DNA of 64,000 nucleotides. Source: Candidatus Aalborgicola danicus (GTDB lineage Bacteria > Pseudomonadota > Gammaproteobacteria > Burkholderiales > Burkholderiaceae_C). Positions 16,203 to 24,596 of the stretch are shown piece by piece. A model generated the notes under the pieces. That model had not been told where the DNA came from, made no database searches, and worked only from the letters and a program-made list of their open reading frames with translations. The stretch covers positions 124,001-188,000 of the forward strand of contig JADJBC010000001.1 in assembly GCA_016703945.1 (NCBI GenBank), in the 5' to 3' direction. The position numbers and the translations under genes are program-made. Each line of letters opens with the position of its first letter. Positions within the stretch are counted from its first letter, which is position 1.

Positions 16203-17111
16203 TCATTTGGGGCTGAGTTTGCCCGTAGCCAGGCCCGCATCCCGAATGGGCTTGTAGAACGTGTTGTCAGTGTTGACGAAGCCGGTGTAGTTTGCCGGCA
16301 GCAACTGAGGCTGTGTCTTGAGCAAGGGGCCAACCGCCACCAGAGCGTGCTGGAGGCGCTTGACGAAGGCCACGTCTTTGAACAGCACCGCGCTGACGGC
16401 CACCGCATCATTGGGTAGCGGTGCGGACTGCCAAATGATCTTGCTACGCTCGGCCTTGATCAGCCCCTGATCGATCATCGCGCTACGGTTGCGGTTGTAG
16501 TCTGCCCCCGCATCCAGTTGACCAGCGGTCACCTGCATCTGAATGGCCTGGTGCTTGGTGTACAGCACGCGGGCAAAGTGCTTTTCCGGGTCAATGCCCT
16601 GCTGCATGAAAAAGTGCAGCGGGATCAGGTAGCCGGAGGTCGAGCCCTTGTCACCAAAGGCAAAGGTACGTGTCTTACCACCAGGTCCTATCAGGTCCTG
16701 CGCACTGTTCAGGCCAGACTCCGGGTGCGTCACGATCATCGCAAAGTATTCCGGTTTGCCCTGGTAAAGAATGGTGGACACCACCTGCGCATCGGAAAAA
16801 TGGTTGGCCAGCACATAGCCCCACGGGCCCATCAGTGCCATGTCGGTCTCACCGTTGGCCAGGCTCTTGGCCAGGCCCTCCCAGCTGTCCACCGTGCGCA
16901 GTTCAACCGCACGCCCCAGCCGCTGCGCCAGATGCTGCGCCAGCGGTCGGTACGTTGCGTCGTTCTTTTCGCGGTCGGGTTGAAACATGCCAACGCCGAG
17001 TTTCAGCGGAGCAAGCTGTGGCTGGGCAGCTGCCGGCATGCCGATCAGTGCGCTGGCACAACACGCACACAGGGCTGCTGCGGCAAGGATTTGGCGTCGA
17101 AGAGATTGCAT
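16203..17111 (-). CDS. phnD: Phosphate/phosphonate-type periplasmic binding protein (PhnD-like)
   Basis: The product has 302 residues with a signal peptide ending near AAA-Q. The PhnD fold is recognisable from LKLGVGMFQPDREKN, TYRPLAQHLAQRLGRAVEL, DMALMGPWGYVLANH, a lobe with FAFGDKGSTSGYLIP and the hinge region GQLDAGADYNRN. It binds the ligand for the PhnE/PhnC transporter. The ligand pocket is not predictable by eye. Because the operon otherwise looks arsenosugar-related, an organoarsenical, arsenate-like or phosphonate ligand are all open possibilities. Confidence 0.85.
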   Translation of the reverse strand: MQSLRRQILAAAALCACCASALIGMPAAAQPQLAPLKLGVGMFQPDREKNDATYRPLAQHLAQRLGRAVELRTVDSWEGLAKSLANGETDMALMGPWGYVLANHFSDAQVVSTILYQGKPEYFAMIVTHPESGLNSAQDLIGPGGKTRTFAFGDKGSTSGYLIPLHFFMQQGIDPEKHFARVLYTKHQAIQMQVTAGQLDAGADYNRNRSAMIDQGLIKAERSKIIWQSAPLPNDAVAVSAVLFKDVAFVKRLQHALVAVGPLLKTQPQLLPANYTGFVNTDNTFYKPIRDAGLATGKLSPK

Positions 17112-17147
17112 AAATAAGGCCTTGTTAGCGAGGTTCGAAATGGTAGG

Positions 17148-18275
17148 TCAGTCGGACGCGTTGCCAATGGCAAAGCGACGGATAAAGCTGCGATCTATAT
17201 GGTCCTTCCAGCGCCAGACCCAACGCCCTTCGGCACCCAGGACACCCCGCGAAGCGATAGCCCGGCCGCTGCCGGTCGCCAGCAGCGCCAAGAACTGGTG
17301 CTGGGGGCGAAACGGTCGGCCTCCTTCCACGCCAGCCACCCCGGCAACAGCAAGGGCTGCGCGCAGGTTGTGTATGAGCACCGGTCCCATGCGCACCGCA
17401 TAAACACCGGCCTTGGGCAAGGGGTTGGCCCATTCACAGCAGTCCCCCACCGCAAACACCTGCGGCTGCGAGACGGAGCGAAGCTGTTCGTCGACCCGGA
17501 TGAAACCACTTGAACTGACGGCCAGCGCGCCACGGCGTGCCGGGTCTGTCTGCCAGGCGTGGGCCTGGGCGCCCGTCGCCCAAAGGACCAGGTCACTAGA
17601 CGCACCTGCACTCTCGCTCCAGTCTGTCCCGAGTTGCACCTGGATGCCGGCGTCCGCCAGCGCAGACGTGGCCGCGCGCCGCGCCATGGCGGAGACGCTT
17701 GGCAACAGGGTATTACCCCGCGTCACCAAACGGCCGTGCACGCGGCGCTGCGGCTGCAGGGTGCGCAAACGCTGCACCACCGCCAGCAGCGACTCAAAGC
17801 CCGCAGCACCGCCGCCCACTGCGGTCACGGTGAAATCACGGTCCGACGCGCTCGCCTGCCAGCGCGCCAGCAGCGACTCATAACCTTTGCGCAATTCGGA
17901 CAGCGGGCGCAAGGCCAGGACCTCGGCACCGACCATGCTGGGCGGCTGCAACGTAGAGCCCACATTCAGGGAAAGGATGTCGTAGCCCACCTGCTCCCCG
18001 GTGTTGAGTCGCATGCTGCGCTGCTGGGTGTCGAGCGAATCCAGCTCGCCTTGCATCCAACGCGCACCCGCCGCCGCACACAGCCTGGAGAAATCGATCA
18101 CGATCTCGTCAAATGAGTAGAGACCCGCAAGCCAGCCCGGCACCATGCCCGAATAGGGCGCCAGACTGTGGGGTGACACCACTGTCACCTCGACACCGGG
18201 AATGGGCGACTGGGCCAGATCCAATAGCACCTGGGCATGCGCATGGCCCGCACCTACCAGCAGCAGACGTTTCAT
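17148..18275 (-). CDS. FAD-dependent pyridine-nucleotide oxidoreductase (SelD-associated type)
   Basis: The product has 375 residues. The FAD-binding GxGxxG variant is VGAGHAHAQVL at the N terminus, a second dinucleotide fold is VGGGAAGFES near residue 160, and VFAVGDCCEW is the FAD-proximal motif near residue 275. No redox-active CxxxxC is visible at the first fold, so it resembles NDH-2-like or SelD-linked oxidoreductases rather than disulfide reductases. Those relatives keep company with the same two glycosyltransferases found just upstream. Its ATG overlaps the preceding stop by ATGA, so it is translationally coupled. The reaction is unknown; reduction of an arsenic-bearing intermediate is one inference. 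Confidence 0.82.
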   Translation of the reverse strand: MKRLLLVGAGHAHAQVLLDLAQSPIPGVEVTVVSPHSLAPYSGMVPGWLAGLYSFDEIVIDFSRLCAAAGARWMQGELDSLDTQQRSMRLNTGEQVGYDILSLNVGSTLQPPSMVGAEVLALRPLSELRKGYESLLARWQASASDRDFTVTAVGGGAAGFESLLAVVQRLRTLQPQRRVHGRLVTRGNTLLPSVSAMARRAATSALADAGIQVQLGTDWSESAGASSDLVLWATGAQAHAWQTDPARRGALAVSSSGFIRVDEQLRSVSQPQVFAVGDCCEWANPLPKAGVYAVRMGPVLIHNLRAALAVAGVAGVEGGRPFRPQHQFLALLATGSGRAIASRGVLGAEGRWVWRWKDHIDRSFIRRFAIGNASD

Positions 18276-18895
18276 GCCAACCACCCTTCTGGCAGATGCA
18301 CCAGGTCCGCGGGTTCATCAATATCGGCCACAGGCGCCAGTTCGGTCCACGCGATCTGCGCCGCACGAGCCCGAGCGCGGGTTGCCTGCATGACCTGCGG
18401 GGTGCTCCACGGCATCTCGGTGAACAGCTCAGCATGCGCACCTGTCAAACCGACCAACGCGTAGCCACCATCCAGAGCGGGTACAAATACCGCGTCACAG
18501 GTATCCAAAGCGGCGGCGGCCTCCCGTAGCACGGCCGGAGTCAGCGCTGGCACATCCGTGCCCACCAGCAATACGCGGGCGTGGTCCGCAAGAACACGCG
18601 ACAAGGCGCGGTGCATGCGCTCCCCCAGATCGCCCGCCCCTTGCGCCGTGATCACGAGTGGGTAGCCGGCCGCGAGCCGCTGGAACGTGGCGTGGCTGTG
18701 GTCGGGCGTGGTGCACAGTTCGCAATAGTCAAAGCCCGCCTCCATGCCGATGCATACAGCATGGTCCAGCAAACGCTGCGCCAGCGCGGCGGCCCCTTGC
18801 GCGCCGAGTGCCGGAATGAGCCGGGTCTTTGCCGAGCCCGCCACGGGGGCCTTGGCAAAAATGATCAGTGCGGTGGTGGTGCGGGTGTAGCTCAC
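18272..18895 (-). CDS. TIGR04282-type arsenosugar-associated glycosyltransferase (DUF2064)
   Basis: The product has 207 residues. Recognisable motifs are IIFAKAPVAGSAKTRLIPALG, GDLGERMHRALSRVL, LLVGTDVPALTP and PALDGGYALVGL. They define the nucleotidyl/glycosyl-transferase-like family first noted as radical-SAM/selenodomain-associated and later assigned to arsenosugar biosynthesis. I chose the GTG at 18895, which overlaps the upstream gene's stop as GTGA; the downstream end overlaps as ATGA. It probably supplies or transfers the sugar unit in the same pathway as the GT2 enzyme before it. Confidence 0.88.
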   Translation of the reverse strand: MSYTRTTTALIIFAKAPVAGSAKTRLIPALGAQGAAALAQRLLDHAVCIGMEAGFDYCELCTTPDHSHATFQRLAAGYPLVITAQGAGDLGERMHRALSRVLADHARVLLVGTDVPALTPAVLREAAAALDTCDAVFVPALDGGYALVGLTGAHAELFTEMPWSTPQVMQATRARARAAQIAWTELAPVADIDEPADLVHLPEGWLA

Positions 18896-19569
18896 CGGTA
18901 GGCCTCCGCCAAAGCCGCAGCGGGCTCGCCGCGCCAGTACCGCCAACGCAAGCGCCACATCAGAAAAATGGTGCTCCAGACGCCCCGACTCTCCCAGCGG
19001 CGACCGGATGTGCGGACCTTTGCCCGCAGACAGACCGGCCGGGAAACGGCGCGCAGCCTGCGGGATATCTCCACATCTTCCATCAGCGGTTGGTCGGGAA
19101 AACCGCCGACCGCGTCGAACAGCGCGCGGCGCATGAAGATGGCCTGGTCACCGGTGGCAATGCCACTCCAGCGCGAACGCAGATTCATCAGAGTGGCCAC
19201 CACGCGCAGCATCCACGGCGCACCATCGATGCGGACATCAAACCGCCCCCAACCCGTCTTTGCACGCAGCGCCGCCAACACCATTTCGTCCGCACCCGCC
19301 GCCAGTTGGGTATCGGCGTGCAGAAAAAGCAGCACCTCACCTGTGGCCCGCGCTGCGCCCGCGTTCATCTGTCGCGCCCGGCCACCGGGGAACACAAGCA
19401 CGCAGTCGGCCCAGGGCGTAGCCAGGGCAACGGTGTCGTCGCTGCTACCACCATCGACCACGATCACCTCCACACCACGCGCGCGCAGCGGTGCCAGCGC
19501 AGCCAGCGTGGGCACAATGCCCGCTGCTTCGTTCAGTACCGGCATCACAATGCTTATGGATAGCGTCAT
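18892..19569 (-). CDS. TIGR04283-type arsenosugar-associated family 2 glycosyltransferase
   Basis: The product has 225 residues. The GT-A start is SIVMPVLNEAAGI, followed by VDGGSSDDT for nucleotide binding, GRARQMNAGA, FLHADT in place of the DxD metal motif, and GDQAIFMRR ... EDVEISRRL for the acceptor side. This is the 'transferase 2' partner regularly found with the DUF2064 protein downstream. The C terminus is basic, with a possible membrane-associated helix (IFLMWRLRWRYW). It overlaps the next gene by four bases. An intergenic repeat lies directly upstream. Confidence 0.88.
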   Translation of the reverse strand: MTLSISIVMPVLNEAAGIVPTLAALAPLRARGVEVIVVDGGSSDDTVALATPWADCVLVFPGGRARQMNAGAARATGEVLLFLHADTQLAAGADEMVLAALRAKTGWGRFDVRIDGAPWMLRVVATLMNLRSRWSGIATGDQAIFMRRALFDAVGGFPDQPLMEDVEISRRLRAVSRPVCLRAKVRTSGRRWESRGVWSTIFLMWRLRWRYWRGEPAAALAEAYR

Positions 19570-19598
19570 GTCAAAAAGATTGATAGCAAAAACATGCG

Positions 19599-19640
19599 AT
19601 AGCCCTCGTGGGATGTGCGTCAGCAGCTATATATTTAGGA
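19599..19640 (+). repeat. Dispersed intergenic repeat copy inside the arsS operon
   Basis: ATAGCCCTCGTGG, then TGCG and AGCAGCTAT occur in family order on the plus strand. It occupies the only sizeable gap (19570-19720) of the operon. Confidence 0.7.
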
Positions 19641-19720
19641 GCAGTTTAGTAGTCAATGCAGGCGCATTGGTCATGGCAGATTGGGTGAGCGCACACAGTA
19701 TTGCGCGGCGTGTGCGCAGG

Positions 19721-20538
19721 TCATGGTGCATCGTTCAACGCCCAGTCGTATTCCAAAAATACGACGTCGGTTTTGGGGTTGCGCACACTCGCTTGGCCGG
19801 ACGCATCGTCTGCCAGTCGATCGGCATAACGTGCCACAAAGACGGATAAGGAAGTGATACCCATATGTCCCTGGCGAAAGTCATCGCCGTACCAGCTAAA
19901 AATTTTGGACAGTTCCAGTTCCCCACTTTTCGGGTTGAAACGGTTGCGGGTGCGGTCGGTCATGAAGCGCTGCGTCTGATCATCGAGTTGCTGGTCCAGC
20001 CGTTCTGGCACAAAGGCTTCTTCGCGCAGCATAGGGCACCCGACCGATGCACAGTTCACTGCAAAGTGGATGCGGGGGTCGTCAAATCGACCACGCTGGC
20101 GCAGCATCTCGTGTTCAATACCGTCGAGTGAAACCTTGCTGCCCAGCAGCGTGATCCATTGGACCTTCCAGGGGGTCGACAACAACTTGCCCAAATCTTT
20201 GATGGACTTGAGTGCGGGATACTTGGTGAGGATCAGCTCGACCGTGAATGCGTTGTAGGCATTGATCAGAAAAGCCTTCTGCTCTGACTTGCTAAAGTGC
20301 TGAACGTATCCACTGACACCGCAGACAGCAACGCCAGGTAAGCGCCCACTGCAGCGCGGTCTGAGCGCAGGGCGGCATAGCGAACCTGCGAGGCTTGCCC
20401 GTCACGCAGCAGCACGACATGTTTTTTCAACAGTGCGGTCCAGCCGGCATGGCTGTGATCGAACCCCTGTGCTGCGCGTGCAGACACGCTGGCCCAGCAG
20501 GCCATAGCCCACAAAGCTTGGCGCCGCGTGGCATTCAT
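19721..20538 (-). pseudogene. DUF547 protein, interrupted by a one-base frameshift
   Basis: The N-terminal part (from ATG 20538) has a Tat-like leader (NATRRQALW) and reads FDHSHAGWTALLKKHV ... YLALLSAVSVDTFSTL. It then runs into a stop near 20266. Reading one base over, the sequence continues exactly as the family does: KSEQKAFLINAYNAFTVELIL, IKDLGKLLSTPW, FAVNCASVGCP and SWYGDDF. The shift lies near 20288-20296. DUF547 proteins are secreted, papain-like or transglutaminase-like in fold, and of unknown function. The gene overlaps the flavoprotein upstream by ATGA and so belongs to the arsS operon. A sequencing indel is as likely as real decay. Confidence 0.8.
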
Positions 20539-22076
20539 GACCGCTCCCAGGCATGAAAGCGCTGCGCCCAACGCAGCAGAGTCTGCGGCGCATGCGCGCG
20601 CTTCCATTCTCCGGCAGCGTATTTGTTGGCCTCGGCCAGGGTGGGATAGGTGTGGATCGTCCCCAGTATCTTGTTCAGCCCCAGCCCGTGTTTCATGGCC
20701 AACACATACTCGGCCAGCAGGTCGCCAGCGTGCTCGCCCACAATGGTGACGCCCAGAATCTTGTCCTTGCCTGGCACCGTCAGCACCTTCACAAAACCGT
20801 GCGCGGTGCCATCGGCAATGGCGCGGTCCAGATCATCGATGCCGTACCGGGTGACTTCATGGGGCACGCCCTGCTCTATCGCTTCAGTCTCGGAAAGGCC
20901 CACCCGCGCCACCTCCGGATCGGTAAACGTCGCCCAGGGGATCACCGAGTAGTCCACACTGAACTTCTTGACGCGGCCAAACAGCGCATTCACTGCGGCA
21001 TACCAGGCCTGGTGCGCGGCGGTGTGCGTGAACTGGAAAGGTCCGGCCACATCACCCACGGCGTAAATATTGGGGTACAGCGTCTGCAGATAACCATTGG
21101 TCTCAATCGTTTTGCGCGGCGTCAGCGGAATACCCAGCTCCTCCAAGCCATAACCCGACACCCGCGCACTGCGTCCCACGGCGCACAACAGCGCATCAAA
21201 CACAATCGCCTTCTCGACACCACCGCACCGCACGATCAAACGCTTTTCACCGTCCACCACTTCGGCGCGCACGGCCTGGTGGCCGGTGAGCACGTCGACA
21301 CCATCGGCGCGCAGCGACGCGCTCACCAATTCCGACACTTCGGGGTCTTCACGCACCAGAATGCGCTCAGCCATTTCGACCTGAGTGGTCATCGCCCCAA
21401 GTCGGGCGAAGCTCTGGGCCAGCTCGCTCCCAATGGGGCCACCGCCCAACACGACCAGGCGCCGGGGCAACTCGGTCAGCCCCCACACGGTGTCACTGGT
21501 CAGGTAGCCGGTTTGCTCGATACCAGGAATGGGTGGAACGAAGGGGCTGGCGCCCGCTGCGATGACGATATTGCGCGTGGTCAGGGTTTGCTGGCTGCCG
21601 TCGCTGCGGGTGATTTCCACGCTCCACGGCCCGGTGATGCGGGCATGCCCCTGCACCACATCAACACCCAGGTTGGTATAGCGCTCCACCGAGTCGTGCG
21701 GCGCAATGTCGGCAATGACCCGGTGCACGCGGCGCATCACGGCAGCAAAGTCAACCGTACCCTGGGTGCCCGTGAATCCCAACTCTCCTGCCTTGTGCAG
21801 TTGTTTGGCCAACTTGGCCGAGCGGATCAGGGCCTTGCTGGGCACACAACCAAAATTCAGGCAGTCGCCGCCCATCTTGTGGCCTTCGACCAAAGTAACA
21901 CTGGCCTTGACCGCCGACGCGATATAGGCCGACACCAACCCGCCCGCACCACCGCCAATCACGATCAGGTTGCGGTCAAATTGCCGGGGCTTGGGCCACC
22001 GGGCGTAGACCTTGCGGGCCTGGAACCCAGCGCACGGCCGCTTTTGCCAGCAGCGGGAAGATTCCCAGCAACACAA
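20535..22076 (-). CDS. Mercuric-reductase-like flavoprotein disulfide reductase, probably once fused to the TVP38 protein
   Basis: FAD-binding is IVIGGGAGGLVSAY, and the redox-active disulfide is GGDCLNFGCVPSKALI (CxxxxC). NAD(P) binding is VVLGGGPIGSELAQ, the second FAD motif is IYAVGDVAGP, and the dimerisation domain ends HTYPTLAEANKYAAG. It resembles mercuric reductase and dihydrolipoamide dehydrogenase but lacks the MerA C-terminal CC pair. The N terminus (MCCWESSRC...) is out of character. In another frame, the upstream TVP38 gene reads into the FQARKVYARWPKPRQFD linker after dropping one G near 22020. The two genes therefore probably form one polypeptide in relatives, separated here by an indel. 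A disulfide reductase would suit reduction of As(V) intermediates; that is inference. Confidence 0.87.
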   Translation of the reverse strand: MCCWESSRCWQKRPCAGFQARKVYARWPKPRQFDRNLIVIGGGAGGLVSAYIASAVKASVTLVEGHKMGGDCLNFGCVPSKALIRSAKLAKQLHKAGELGFTGTQGTVDFAAVMRRVHRVIADIAPHDSVERYTNLGVDVVQGHARITGPWSVEITRSDGSQQTLTTRNIVIAAGASPFVPPIPGIEQTGYLTSDTVWGLTELPRRLVVLGGGPIGSELAQSFARLGAMTTQVEMAERILVREDPEVSELVSASLRADGVDVLTGHQAVRAEVVDGEKRLIVRCGGVEKAIVFDALLCAVGRSARVSGYGLEELGIPLTPRKTIETNGYLQTLYPNIYAVGDVAGPFQFTHTAAHQAWYAAVNALFGRVKKFSVDYSVIPWATFTDPEVARVGLSETEAIEQGVPHEVTRYGIDDLDRAIADGTAHGFVKVLTVPGKDKILGVTIVGEHAGDLLAEYVLAMKHGLGLNKILGTIHTYPTLAEANKYAAGEWKRAHAPQTLLRWAQRFHAWERS

Positions 22077-22701
22077 AGCTGCCCAAGAGCGCTGGCGAAA
22101 GAATATCGGCGGGTGACTGAATCGCCGCCAGTTGGGTGCCCGCGTTCACGTACACAGCGGTTCCGGCCAGCATGCCAATCTGGCTGGTGGCGTAGAACCG
22201 CGACGCTTTCATGGGGGTCAACCCCATCAACAAATTGATGAGCCAAAACGGAAACACCGGTACCAGGCGCAGGGTCAACAGGTAAACCACACCATCCTTG
22301 CGCACGCCCTCGTTGATGGGCGCAAGGGACTTGCCAAAGCGCGACTGTATGGCGTCGCGCAACAGGTAGCGCGCTGACAGAAAGGCCAGCAGCGCACCCA
22401 GGCTGGATGCAAACGACACCACCAGCAGGCCAACCCACAAGCCAAACAACGCTCCAGCGGCCAGGGTCAGCACCAAGGCCCCCGGGATGGAGAGCGCAGC
22501 AGCCGCCACGTAGCCAACAAAGAACAGGCCCAGCGTCAGCCACGGCTGATTCTGGTAGGCCAGCGCCAGCGCGTCGCGGCTGGCCTTGAGGCTCTCCAGG
22601 GTGAGCAGGCGCCCCAGACCAAAATGCTGGTACAGCGCGATAGCGACCACGGCCACAACGCCAATGGCAATCCACAACGCGCCCTTGGAAACCTTGGTCA
22701 T
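21976..22701 (-). CDS. TVP38/TMEM64 (VTT/SNARE-associated) membrane protein
   Basis: The product has 241 residues with about five or six membrane helices. The family core is AALSIPGALVLTLAAGALFG ... LGALLAFLSARYLLRD, then LRLVPVFPFWLINLLMGLTPM. These are DedA/VTT-type proteins, often half-channel-like transporters or scramblases. The ATG at 22701 overlaps the arsS stop (ATGA). The C-terminal 20 residues (PGPQGLRPVAQAPAI) come from a shifted frame and overlap the flavoprotein gene by 101 bases. A fused TVP38-flavoprotein is therefore the likely ancestral form. Confidence 0.85.
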   Translation of the reverse strand: MTKVSKGALWIAIGVVAVVAIALYQHFGLGRLLTLESLKASRDALALAYQNQPWLTLGLFFVGYVAAAALSIPGALVLTLAAGALFGLWVGLLVVSFASSLGALLAFLSARYLLRDAIQSRFGKSLAPINEGVRKDGVVYLLTLRLVPVFPFWLINLLMGLTPMKASRFYATSQIGMLAGTAVYVNAGTQLAAIQSPADILSPALLGSFVLLGIFPLLAKAAVRWVPGPQGLRPVAQAPAI

Positions 22702-23699
22702 CCAGCCACGCCTTCGACCAGCGCGACGTTGGCAACGGCTTCCAGCGCACCGCCACAGCTGCTGCCCTGGCCCGCGGTGCAGCCATAACAATGGTCGGCG
22801 ATACGGATGGATTCTCCTACCGGATCGTGCTCCAGCAGGTCTTTCAGGTGCGGCCGCGCACGCCCATCAACGCGCGCCCTGAGACCCAGCATCTGGTTGA
22901 AATCGCAGTCGTACAAATCGCCCTGCCAGTCCACGCTGATCAAGCTGCGGCACATGACCGTCTCCAGGTTGTCTGCACGGTATGCCCCGCGCAGCAGCTG
23001 CATGTAGCTGCCAAAACTTCCTTTGCTGACCAGCGTGCTGCCAAAGCGCTGAACCGGCATATTGGTCAAGGCAAACAGGTGGTTGAACCGGATGCCGAAG
23101 TGCACCAGAAGCTCACGCTTGTAGTCTTCTTCGAGCGGGCCCTGGGGTGGCGGCAATGTCGCGCCCTGGGGGTTATAGACCAGGTTGAGAACCAGCCCCG
23201 TCCCGTCCATGCCGTAGCCCAGCGCATTGAGTTGCAACAGACCCGCAATGCTGCGTTCGAACACGCCATCGCCGCGCTGGCGGTCCACGTTGGCAGGCGA
23301 GTAACAGGGGAGCGAGGCGGTCACCTCCACCCCCTGCGCTGCCAGAAATTCCGCCAGACCGTCTTGCCCCGGCTCCGACAAAATGGTCAGGTTACAGCGA
23401 TCGATGACCCGAACCCCCAATGCCCGGGCCCGGGTAACCAGGTCACGAAAGTGCACATTGAGCTCGGGCGCGCCGCCAGTCAAATCCAGCGTGGTTATCC
23501 TTCGGTGGCGCAGCACCTGCAAGACTATCTCAACGGTGTCCGCATCCATCATCTCGGTGCGCGTCGGTCCGGCATTCACATGGCAGTGCAGGCAGCTCTG
23601 GTTGCACTTGTAGCCCAGATTGACCTGCAAAGTGTCCAGCCGGTCGCGGCGGATGGCGGGGAAATCAGTCGCTACCAGCAGTGGAAGTGTGGGTCGCAT
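22698..23699 (-). CDS. arsS: Arsenosugar biosynthesis radical SAM protein ArsS
   Basis: The product has 333 residues. The radical SAM cluster motif is C32-x3-C36-x2-C39 (CNQSCLHC) after LDTLQVNLGYK. A GGAPELN (GGEP-like) motif follows, and a C-terminal cysteine-rich region (CRSLISVDW, YDCDFNQM, CYGCTAGQGSSCGG) fits an auxiliary iron-sulfur cluster and the ArsS family. ArsS is known to join the 5'-deoxyadenosyl group of SAM to dimethylated trivalent arsenic, giving the nucleoside precursor of arsenosugars. It is the first gene of a 12-gene minus-strand operon. The ATG at 23699 is chosen because upstream codons do not match the family. No arsM is seen in the window. Confidence 0.92.
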   Translation of the reverse strand: MRPTLPLLVATDFPAIRRDRLDTLQVNLGYKCNQSCLHCHVNAGPTRTEMMDADTVEIVLQVLRHRRITTLDLTGGAPELNVHFRDLVTRARALGVRVIDRCNLTILSEPGQDGLAEFLAAQGVEVTASLPCYSPANVDRQRGDGVFERSIAGLLQLNALGYGMDGTGLVLNLVYNPQGATLPPPQGPLEEDYKRELLVHFGIRFNHLFALTNMPVQRFGSTLVSKGSFGSYMQLLRGAYRADNLETVMCRSLISVDWQGDLYDCDFNQMLGLRARVDGRARPHLKDLLEHDPVGESIRIADHCYGCTAGQGSSCGGALEAVANVALVEGVAG

Positions 23700-24063
23700 A
23701 GGGGTTGGTGTCCTCAGGAAAATTGTGCGTGACCCTGGGCTATACGCCAGCGGGCCAATCAAGGTTACACCGTCCATCAAAAAAACTGTGGCGCGCCCGG
23801 CTTCAACCCCTTACTTGCAAATGCCTTGGGATGCGGGTGAGACCGCAGGGAACTCGCATTTCTGGCATTTTTTTCTGAGTAAAAAGGCCTCTATCCCTCG
23901 TAAAATATAGTCCTTATGCTATCTACTGAATAGCAAATCGACTCAGGTTTGGAGGTTTTCAGACTCTGCGGCCACGGTGTTGACTGGCTGGAGTTGCTGC
24001 GAGCCCCGTCATAATCCAAACCAACAGATGGGGGAACACTTTCAACCCCAATGGGAGACTAAA
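23700..24063. other. Divergent intergenic region upstream of arsS
   Basis: These 364 bases separate arsS (minus) from a small membrane-protein gene (plus). The region should hold the arsS operon promoter. I find an intergenic repeat at 23881-23936 but no convincing ArsR-type palindrome or strong -35/-10 pair. Confidence 0.4.
23881..23936 (+). repeat. Dispersed intergenic repeat copy
   Basis: AAAAAGGCCTCTAT-CCCTCGT, then ATGCTATCTACTGAATAGC. The left half fits the family well and the right half is degenerate. Confidence 0.55.
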
Positions 24064-24462
24064 TTGAATCAACCTGCGGTTTTAAAAAACAGTCAAAAGG
24101 CACTGGCGCTGTTGGCTGTGCTGTTTGGAGCGATGACCATTTTTGCGGGCGGTCGCGTTCTTGCCGGGACAAACCCTGGGTACGTCGTGTTTATGCCATT
24201 GCTGATCTACAACACGCTGATGGGTTTCGCCTATGTTGGCGTTGGCACAATGGCGTGGCGCAACCTCACTTTTGGAAGAAATGGTGCGTTCGTCATATTC
24301 GTGCTCAACCTCATCGTCCTAGCAGCCATTGGCATTGCGCATGCAGCAGGAGAAGCGGTGGCAAAAGATAGCCTGGGTGCCATGACACTGCGTACGGTCG
24401 TCTGGTTGGTGATATTTTCCGGTTTGTGGTGGCTGGGCCGCAGGAATACCGCCGAGGCCTGA
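24064..24462 (+). CDS. Small membrane protein, unknown function
   Basis: The product has 132 residues with four predicted membrane helices (around ALLAVLFGAMTIFAGG, YVVFMPLLIYNTLMG, AFVIFVLNLIVLAAIG and TVVWLVIFSGLWWLG) and short loops. A TTG at 24064 is chosen because GGGAG lies six bases before it. An in-frame ATG at 24028 is the alternative and would add a 12-residue tail. No family is recognised. It is divergent from arsS, and the next gene is convergent. Confidence 0.65.
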   Translation: MNQPAVLKNSQKALALLAVLFGAMTIFAGGRVLAGTNPGYVVFMPLLIYNTLMGFAYVGVGTMAWRNLTFGRNGAFVIFVLNLIVLAAIGIAHAAGEAVAKDSLGAMTLRTVVWLVIFSGLWWLGRRNTAEA

Positions 24463-24510
24463 ACATGCGCTTGCCATGCTTGTCTGGAACCTTTGGCCTC
24501 TTACTTCTCA

Positions 24511-24570
24511 GCGAAAGAGCTCTCTAGCCCTCGTGATATATGGACGTTGAGCTATATATTTGATAGCAAT
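24511..24570 (+). repeat. Dispersed intergenic repeat copy
   Basis: AAAGAGCTCTCTAGCCCTCGTG, then AGCTATATATTTGATAGC, in the family order. It lies in the gap between convergent genes. Confidence 0.65.
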
Positions 24571-24596
24571 CAGGCTCAGCGTGAGGTTATACCCGG

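Noticed and set aside
20553..22238. Open plus-strand frame of about 560 codons opposite the flavoprotein
   Set aside because: It is antisense to clear FAD, NAD and CxxxxC motifs and is low in hydrophobic structure; high-GC third-position bias makes such frames.
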